Source of the DNA: a virus
IMG/VR virus record: IMGVR_UViG_3300033571_015762
Location: 1 to 41,533 of that record
DNA: 41,533 nt
Direction: 5' to 3' (one strand)
The notes under the pieces were generated by a model, which saw only the letters and a program-made list of their open reading frames with translations, did no database searches and had not been told where the DNA came from. The translations under genes were made by a program, and so were the position numbers. Position 1 is the stretch's first letter. The number at the start of each line of letters is the position of its first letter. This document shows, piece by piece, positions 36,773 through 41,533 of the stretch.

Positions 36773-37248
36773 TGCCGTTGACCCTGTCGAACATCAACGC
36801 CGAAATCGGCTGGACGCAAACAAAGTCCACTACCTACGGCAGCGTGAAGCAGGGCCCGGCGAAATTGTCGGCCAGCCTGGCGCCATCGGTGACCACGTTT
36901 AACGAGCTGCTGGCCGTGCAGGGCACCCTGGCGGCTTCGGCCAATACGACTATCGACCTGTATTCAATCACGAATCTACTCGGCGACGCAAAAACCCTGA
37001 CCAAAGCGATCGCCTTGATGGTCAAGGCGACCACTACCGGCATGAAGATTGAACCAGGCGCGACCAACCCGCTGAGCTGGTTTTTCGGTGGCACCAGCCC
37101 GTCAATCAGCATTCAGGCCGGCGGCTTCATGCTGCTGGGTGACGGCACCACATTTACCCTATCGGCGAGCGTCCGCAACCTAAAAATCACTAATCTGTCA
37201 GGGTCCGTAACGGGGACCTATGACGTAGTCCTGCTGGGAGGCACATAA
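36772..37248 (+). CDS. Tail protein
   Basis: The 158-residue product is beta-rich with a phage virion-protein pattern (TTIDLYSITNLLGDAKTLTK, KIEPGATNPLSWFFGGTS, IQAGGFMLLGDGTTFTLSA). It lies between the terminator and the tail-tube-like genes. It could be a tail-tube-surface or head-tail joining component. It does not align with the two tube paralogues that follow. Confidence 0.65.
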   Translation: MPLTLSNINAEIGWTQTKSTTYGSVKQGPAKLSASLAPSVTTFNELLAVQGTLAASANTTIDLYSITNLLGDAKTLTKAIALMVKATTTGMKIEPGATNPLSWFFGGTSPSISIQAGGFMLLGDGTTFTLSASVRNLKITNLSGSVTGTYDVVLLGGT

Positions 37249-37249
37249 T

Positions 37250-37612
37250 ATGGCGTTTTATTCGGGCAAATCGGGTTCCGTATCGGTGGGTGGCAGCACC
37301 CAGCCGCTAACCGACTGGTCTCTGGAGACATCCAACGAGCCAATCGACGTGACCAACTTCAGCAGCTCGGGCTTCGCCGAGAGCGAGGCCGGCATCACCT
37401 CCGCCAACATCACCTGCTCGGGCCCATACGACGGCACGTCCGGCGCCACTCTGGGAGCATCGGGCTCGTTTGTCCTCAAGTACGACGGCGCCGGCGCCGG
37501 CTTCACGGTGACAGCCAGGGTGACGAACATCACCGTGTCGGTCAACGTCCGGGGCGTCGCCCAGGTCAATATCACCGCGCAGTCCACCGGGTCCTTCTCG
37601 GTCGCACCGTGA
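37250..37612 (+). CDS. Tail tube protein, first paralogue
   Basis: The 120-residue product aligns with the next gene's product along its length: Y-x-G-x-x-G-x-V/A, QPLTDWSLE, IDVTNF, AGITSANITCSGPYDG, GFTVTARVTNITVSVNVRGVA. Such small beta-barrels polymerise into the tail tube around the tape measure. AGGAGGC follows its end, serving the second copy. Either copy could be the main tube protein. Confidence 0.75.
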   Translation: MAFYSGKSGSVSVGGSTQPLTDWSLETSNEPIDVTNFSSSGFAESEAGITSANITCSGPYDGTSGATLGASGSFVLKYDGAGAGFTVTARVTNITVSVNVRGVAQVNITAQSTGSFSVAP

Positions 37613-37628
37613 CCGGAAGGAGGCGTGC

Positions 37629-38036
37629 ATGGCGGTTGATTATTATCGGGGCACCCGCGGGGCCGTAGCCTTTGGCAAACGAAACGCCAACGTGGCCCAG
37701 CCCTTCACGGAGTGGTCCCTGACTGTCACCACGCCCGAGATCGACCAGTCCGACTACGACCAGCCCACCGCCAAACACGCCGCCGGCATTAGCACGGCGG
37801 CTGTTTCGCTTTCCGGGCCCTACCCAGGCGTGCCCCTAGATATTCAATCAGGCGACTCTACCACGGTCACCTTGTACCTCGACCACGAAGACGACATCGG
37901 CTTCACCCTGCCCATCCTGGTCACGTCGCTGGGCCTGCGCATGGGCGCGCGTGGCGTGGCCCAGATGGAGCTGACGGGCCTCTGCCAAGGCAACTTTACC
38001 GACGGCGACACCGACACCGGAGACATCAAACTGTGA
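37629..38036 (+). CDS. Tail tube protein, second paralogue
   Basis: The 135-residue product shares the core of the preceding gene (QPFTEWSLTV, AGISTAAVSLSGPYPG, GFTLPILVTSLGLRMGARGV) plus an acidic C-terminal tail (TDGDTDTGDIKL). AAGGAGG lies about 6 bases before the ATG. The pair arose by tandem duplication and has diverged; one may be the tube and the other a tube-tip or initiator protein. The stop overlaps the chaperone's GTG. Confidence 0.75.
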   Translation: MAVDYYRGTRGAVAFGKRNANVAQPFTEWSLTVTTPEIDQSDYDQPTAKHAAGISTAAVSLSGPYPGVPLDIQSGDSTTVTLYLDHEDDIGFTLPILVTSLGLRMGARGVAQMELTGLCQGNFTDGDTDTGDIKL

Positions 38037-38437
38037 GCATTAGCCAGGCAATGGGAACGCCAATCGAGGCGCAAATCGGCAACACGACCTATCAGGTCAG
38101 CCTGATCACGCAGAAGGTCAAGGGCGGTCTGGAGGCGGCTTGCAAAGCCGAAGTGCGCAACCAGATCATGGCCGACAAGGAACTGATGAGCGGTGACGAG
38201 TTTCGACTAGCCTACGGGGCGTTCCTCGACCGGGTCGGTTCTGGTGAGTTTGGCTTTGGCGGCGAGCTGCACCGCAAATGGATGGCCAGCCCCGCGGGCC
38301 TTGGCGCCGTTGTGCGGCTGTGTTTCGGCCTGAAAGATGTTAACGCCGACGCGCTGATTCAAGAGCACCCAGCCGAGGTGGGCAAGGTCATCGAGCAGGT
38401 GTTCGCAGAGTCTTTCCGTACCGCCCCGGCGCAGTAG
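38033..38437 (+). CDS. Tail assembly chaperone (G-like)
   Basis: The 134-residue product starts with GTG overlapping the tube gene stop. It is helical with VKGGLEAACKAEVRNQIMAD, EFRLAYGAFLDRVGSGEF, LGAVVRLCFGLKDVNADAL. Its place just before the tape measure identifies it as the tail chaperone. The -1 frame is open from 38344 past its stop and joins the next gene, so a G-GT-type frameshift product is possible. Confidence 0.72.
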   Translation: MSISQAMGTPIEAQIGNTTYQVSLITQKVKGGLEAACKAEVRNQIMADKELMSGDEFRLAYGAFLDRVGSGEFGFGGELHRKWMASPAGLGAVVRLCFGLKDVNADALIQEHPAEVGKVIEQVFAESFRTAPAQ

Positions 38438-38484
38438 ACGCGACCGGGGCGGAAAGCGGGACGGGTGGAGGAGGCGGGCCGCCA

Positions 38485-38754
38485 ATGGACCCAGTCACCC
38501 TGTACGCAGCCTTGACCGGCGAGCCGTTCCTGCTGAGTCTGGACGAAATTGGCAAGCTGACCGACTGGCAGATTGAGAAGGTTTACGGGCACGCGCGAGA
38601 CAAGAAGACGGGCCAGGTGCAACAGGTGGAACAGGTGCTAACGAGCCGGATGACTCTGGCGCAACGGAAGGCGCAGTATTTCACGATGGGGCAGGCCCTG
38701 CGGGTGCCATTGCCGGAGCTAGAAAAAACCTGGGCGGAGAAGTATGGCAGCTAG
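38485..38754 (+). CDS. Second tail assembly chaperone (T-like), possibly reached by -1 frameshift
   Basis: The 89-residue product (PVTLYAALTGEPFLLSLDEI, GKLTDWQIEKVYGHARD, LAQRKAQYFTMGQALRVPL) is helical and directly precedes the tape measure, as T-domain proteins do. It can start at ATG 38485 after GGAGGAGG (38467-38474), but its frame is -1 relative to the G-like gene and is open back to 38344. Frameshift would join the parts with a Gly/Thr/Pro linker (DATGAESGTGGGGGPP). No classical slippery heptamer is obvious. Confidence 0.68.
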   Translation: MDPVTLYAALTGEPFLLSLDEIGKLTDWQIEKVYGHARDKKTGQVQQVEQVLTSRMTLAQRKAQYFTMGQALRVPLPELEKTWAEKYGS

Positions 38755-40348
38755 TAACCTTGCCACAATGCCCCTGACCCGGGCGCTTGAAAAGTTTGCG
38801 GGCAGCCTGGCGGCGGTCGGCCGCGGCATGGACAAGGGCCCAGGCGGCGGCGTCGGTTCCGCATTGGGCGGCATGGCTACTCCGGCGATCAACCACGACT
38901 GGGGCGGCGTTTTCAAGAACATCTCGGCCCACCTGGAAGCGGCAAGCAAGAAGTACATGAGCAAGGCCGCGACCTTGGCGGGTGGATCGTCCACATCAGG
39001 CGGGTCATCCATTACCCAGGCAACCGGCGCGGCAGCCGTCGCCATGGGCAAATTCACTGGCATTGCTGCCAAGGCGGCCGGAGCCCTGACTAAATTCAAC
39101 GTCGTCACCGGCACCGCGTCGGCAGTTATTGCGGCCGGCAAAAAGGTTCCCGGCATTGGCGCCGTGGCCAACGTCGGACAGGCCGGATTCGGCATGATCG
39201 GTAAGCGCCTCACAAGCGACTTTGCCGCCCTGTCCCTGCCACTGGCCAAGTTCACGAAGAAGGCCGAGACCCTGACTGTCGGCCTTGAAGAGGCCGGCAA
39301 GGCGGCCCACGCCTACAGCAGCGCCATCAGCAGCAGCACCGCCACTATGGCAGGAGCCGCCCAAGGGTTTATGAAGTCCTTCGGCGAAGCGCTGTCCAAT
39401 CCAATGGCCGGCCTACCCGCCCTGGTTGGCGCCGTGCGGCCGTTTGTTGAGGCCTTTAACCCATACGCCCTGCAGCAATTCGACGACGCCCTGCGGACTG
39501 TCTACGCCGTCATTGGCGAGGCACTGGTGCCAATAGTCAAGGTGGCCGCTGGAGTGCTGCGGGAGTTTGCCGGCTACCTGCGGCCCGTCATGAAACAACT
39601 GGAGCCTGTTTTTGCCGAGCTGGCCCAGATGGCAGGAGGGTTTCTAAAAGACCTGATACCTGAGCTCGCCCGGTTCGCCGCCGAACTGGTGCCGATCTTC
39701 CGGCAGTATCTAGAGCAGATGAAAGAGTCGATCGGCGGGCAGAAAGAGATGATGATTGCCGGCCTGAAATACGCAACGGGCCAGATGAGCCTGCTGGGCG
39801 TGCTTGGCGTCGGCATCAAGGCCTGGCTGTCGAAGCTGCCGCTAATCGGGCGGTTTTTTAAGCAGAGCGACGAAGAAAAGAAAAAGGCGGACGAGGAATT
39901 CAAGGCCGCCAAGGCACTCGTGCCCAAGGAAAATATCTTCAGTTTCGGAGCGCCAACCAACCCGACCTTCAAGAGCGCTGAAACCCTAGGCCGGGACACC
40001 CTGCAGTCCGCCTACGCAGCAATGCCAGGCATGGAAAAGAAGAACGAGGAGCTCGACGCAATGAAACAAATTGCGGACAACACCGCGCAAACTGTCACAG
40101 CCCTGGGGCAAGTCGCCAACATCTTGAGCGGCAAAGAAGCCGGCAAGTTTGCCGGGGACACTGTCAGGGCCGCAACTAGCGTACAGGAAGGTGCCAAGGT
40201 CTACGACGAGCGCGTCAAGGCCGGCGGCATCGTCGGCGGTGCCCAAAAGGCGGCCGGTCAAGTGGCGGAGGGCGTTTACAACTTCGGCGTCGGCGTCAGC
40301 AACCTATTCTCCGGGCGCAAACTCAACGAGGGAATGGTGGACATTTAA
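38744..40348 (+). CDS. Tail tape measure protein
   Basis: The 534-residue product is long, Ala/Lys-rich and helical, with hydrophobic Gly/Ala segments (about 200-270 and 350-380: LGVLGVGIKAWLSKLPLIG) and charged coiled-coil parts. It follows the chaperone pair, the fixed place for tape measures. At about 0.15 nm per residue it predicts a tail near 80 nm. GGAG lies 4-5 bases before the ATG. No lysozyme or peptidase motif is visible in it. Confidence 0.82.
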   Translation: MAASNLATMPLTRALEKFAGSLAAVGRGMDKGPGGGVGSALGGMATPAINHDWGGVFKNISAHLEAASKKYMSKAATLAGGSSTSGGSSITQATGAAAVAMGKFTGIAAKAAGALTKFNVVTGTASAVIAAGKKVPGIGAVANVGQAGFGMIGKRLTSDFAALSLPLAKFTKKAETLTVGLEEAGKAAHAYSSAISSSTATMAGAAQGFMKSFGEALSNPMAGLPALVGAVRPFVEAFNPYALQQFDDALRTVYAVIGEALVPIVKVAAGVLREFAGYLRPVMKQLEPVFAELAQMAGGFLKDLIPELARFAAELVPIFRQYLEQMKESIGGQKEMMIAGLKYATGQMSLLGVLGVGIKAWLSKLPLIGRFFKQSDEEKKKADEEFKAAKALVPKENIFSFGAPTNPTFKSAETLGRDTLQSAYAAMPGMEKKNEELDAMKQIADNTAQTVTALGQVANILSGKEAGKFAGDTVRAATSVQEGAKVYDERVKAGGIVGGAQKAAGQVAEGVYNFGVGVSNLFSGRKLNEGMVDI

Positions 40349-41424
40349 TGGCATTCACCAACCTAAAAAACGCTGTCGAGAGAATTGCCGGGCAGTCCCC
40401 GTCGCAGACCGGCTTCGGCATCGACGGCGGCCGGGCCCAAATGCTGCTGAAGATTCCCGAGGTTTACCTAGAGCCCGCTTTGCGCGAGGCCCTCGGGTAC
40501 TGCACGATTCAGGGCATTGGCCTGCAGCGCGACCTGCCACTGGCCCACCCGCAGTTTCCCTGGCTGTTCTGCGAGCGCATTAGTAACACCCAAGGCGTCA
40601 GTTTTGACAAGAAGCAAGACAGCAACAACACCATTGACGGCGTCGACGTGGAGCTGGAGGCCGAACCATTCCCGTTTTACGCCCGCTACAAGAATTACGA
40701 GATGGCGCTTGAGTTTTTGCCGCGGCCCTACGCCGTTGTGAAGGACACCCAGCTTCAGCGCCAGACTGTCCAGTGGTGGGACATCGACACCGCAGCCGGG
40801 GCCCCGCTATCGTTCGAGGTCCAGAGTGAATGGTGGCGATACGTCGAGCTGGACGTGCAACCCGCCGGCGACTACCTGACCGCGGCACAAGGCGCGTTCC
40901 TTTTCCGAATGAATAACAACCCGTCCGGGTTCACGCTGAAAGACTCGGCCATCCCGTCCGGCGCCCTCAAGCTATACGTGTCGACCAAGTCGATCAAGTT
41001 CCGCTGGTACCAGGTGCCGTTTTCGTTCATCACCTCGGGCAACAGCTATTTTGACAGGTACGCCGGCCGGGTTAATCAATACGAATTTTACGGCTATCCA
41101 AAGGGCACGTTGTTGCTAAACAACGTCGAGGTGATGAAGGTTTACACGCAGCCATTCCCGCAGTTTGTCGAGTACAACGGGGCGTTTTTGCCCACGCAGC
41201 AAAAGCTCTGTGACCTGCAGCTAAATTGCATTTTTCGCGACCCGCCCCTGGCGCAGGCCTACACCCCAGGCGGCGCCGAAAGTTACAACAACATTGTGGC
41301 CGGCCACAACCTTATACCGTGCCACATTGACAACAAATTTTATTACGGCACCAACGAAAACAACAAATTGTCCATTTACCCGTCGGTCCCGTTTGAAATT
41401 TTCTTCCGCAACCCGGACGCCTAA
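40348..41424 (+). CDS. Tail tip/distal tail-like protein
   Basis: The 358-residue product is rich in Tyr, Phe and Trp (ELEAEPFPFYARYKNYEMAL, SEWWRYVELDVQPAGDYLT, KFRWYQVPFSFITSGNSYF) and looks beta-rich. Its ATG overlaps the tape-measure stop (TAATGG). Position right after the tape measure indicates a distal-tail or baseplate hub component. It does not show the usual Dit sequence motifs, so the exact role is uncertain. Confidence 0.68.
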   Translation: MAFTNLKNAVERIAGQSPSQTGFGIDGGRAQMLLKIPEVYLEPALREALGYCTIQGIGLQRDLPLAHPQFPWLFCERISNTQGVSFDKKQDSNNTIDGVDVELEAEPFPFYARYKNYEMALEFLPRPYAVVKDTQLQRQTVQWWDIDTAAGAPLSFEVQSEWWRYVELDVQPAGDYLTAAQGAFLFRMNNNPSGFTLKDSAIPSGALKLYVSTKSIKFRWYQVPFSFITSGNSYFDRYAGRVNQYEFYGYPKGTLLLNNVEVMKVYTQPFPQFVEYNGAFLPTQQKLCDLQLNCIFRDPPLAQAYTPGGAESYNNIVAGHNLIPCHIDNKFYYGTNENNKLSIYPSVPFEIFFRNPDA

Positions 41425-41426
41425 CC

Positions 41427-41533
41427 ATGCGGTTCGTCAGCGCCTCACCGGACTTCCGGCTGACCAACGACGGCACCAACTTGGTGCTGTCTCCTGGTGG
41501 CGGCGGCTGGTTCGTCGCCAAGATCACCGGGTC
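41427..41533 (+). CDS. Tail protein, 5' part (continues at position 2)
   Basis: The ATG at 41427 starts the 148-residue gene that is cut by the ends of the window. The first residues are MRFVSASPDFRLTNDG, and the last 87 bases here equal the first 87 of the window in the same frame. It follows the tail-tip gene by two bases after its stop. See the entry at position 2 for the rest. Confidence 0.85.
   Translation, partial: MRFVSASPDFRLTNDGTNLVLSPGGGGWFVAKITG
41447..41533. repeat. Terminal direct repeat, right copy (contig circularity)
   Basis: Identical to bases 1-87. Collapsing the two copies gives a circle of 41,446 bp in which the interrupted tail gene is whole. Confidence 0.95.

Overview
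The window is best read as one complete genome of a temperate, tailed, siphovirus-like bacteriophage, linearised at an arbitrary point. Its first 87 bases recur as its last 87, and a tail gene that starts at 41427 continues in frame at position 2. The unique circle is therefore about 41,446 bp. GC content is high and strongly third-position biased, except for an AT-richer island at about 6.26-8.46 kb. The likely host is a planctomycete. The clues are the integrase architecture, a TIGR02996-like small protein, a secreted Cys-rich protein and a Cys-rich C-terminal module on the big fibre, all of which I associate from memory with planctomycete genomes and their prophages. This host call is inference; no search was run.

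Layout. 0-3.2 kb and 5.4-9.5 kb: tail tip, fibre and appendage genes. 3.2-5.5 kb: a probable lysis cassette with a papain-like protease in place of a recognisable peptidoglycan hydrolase, plus a holin-like protein. 9.2-9.57 kb: an HNH nuclease. 9.57-11.65 kb: integration and lysogeny control, with a leftward integrase, an attP that carries the 3' part of a tRNA-Pro(CGG) gene, a rightward HTH protein and a leftward ribbon-helix-helix repressor candidate. 11.8-17.2 kb: early region with a 44-residue lipoprotein, a CsrA-like translational regulator, Gp157-like protein, a RecA-like (Sak4-type) ATPase, a DUF669 SSB-like protein, an isolated DnaB N-terminal-domain protein, and an initiator-like gene with five 13-bp iterons inside its coding sequence (a lambda O/ori-like arrangement). 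17.2-22.2 kb: accessory and regulatory genes, including a secreted Cys-rich protein, an internally deleted cytosine methyltransferase remnant, a sigma-70-like factor with zinc ribbon, DUF3310, HNH, a C39-like cysteine peptidase that appears to use a CTG start, and RusA. 22.2-41.5 kb: head, packaging and tail genes (terminase small and large subunits, portal, a second sigma-like factor, protease-scaffold fusion, decoration protein, HK97-type capsid, a 1,323-residue polyvalent internal protein, neck proteins, duplicated tail-tube proteins, tail chaperones, tape measure, tail tip).

Nearly all genes are on the + strand, tightly packed with ATGA/GTGA/TAATG overlaps, so long operons are likely. Only the integrase and the ribbon-helix-helix gene are leftward. 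Lysogeny would be set around the divergent 11.65-11.80 kb promoter region. Early transcription would run through replication, and two phage sigma-like proteins plus a CsrA homologue suggest that the phage re-programmes both transcription and translation. The portal and protease genes lack Shine-Dalgarno sites and share an identical 9-mer, GTCATTTAC, exactly 5 bases before their ATG, which could be a late promoter or leaderless-start signal.

Functions rest on motif and family recognition by eye. Starts were chosen from ribosome-binding sites, overlaps and domain limits.
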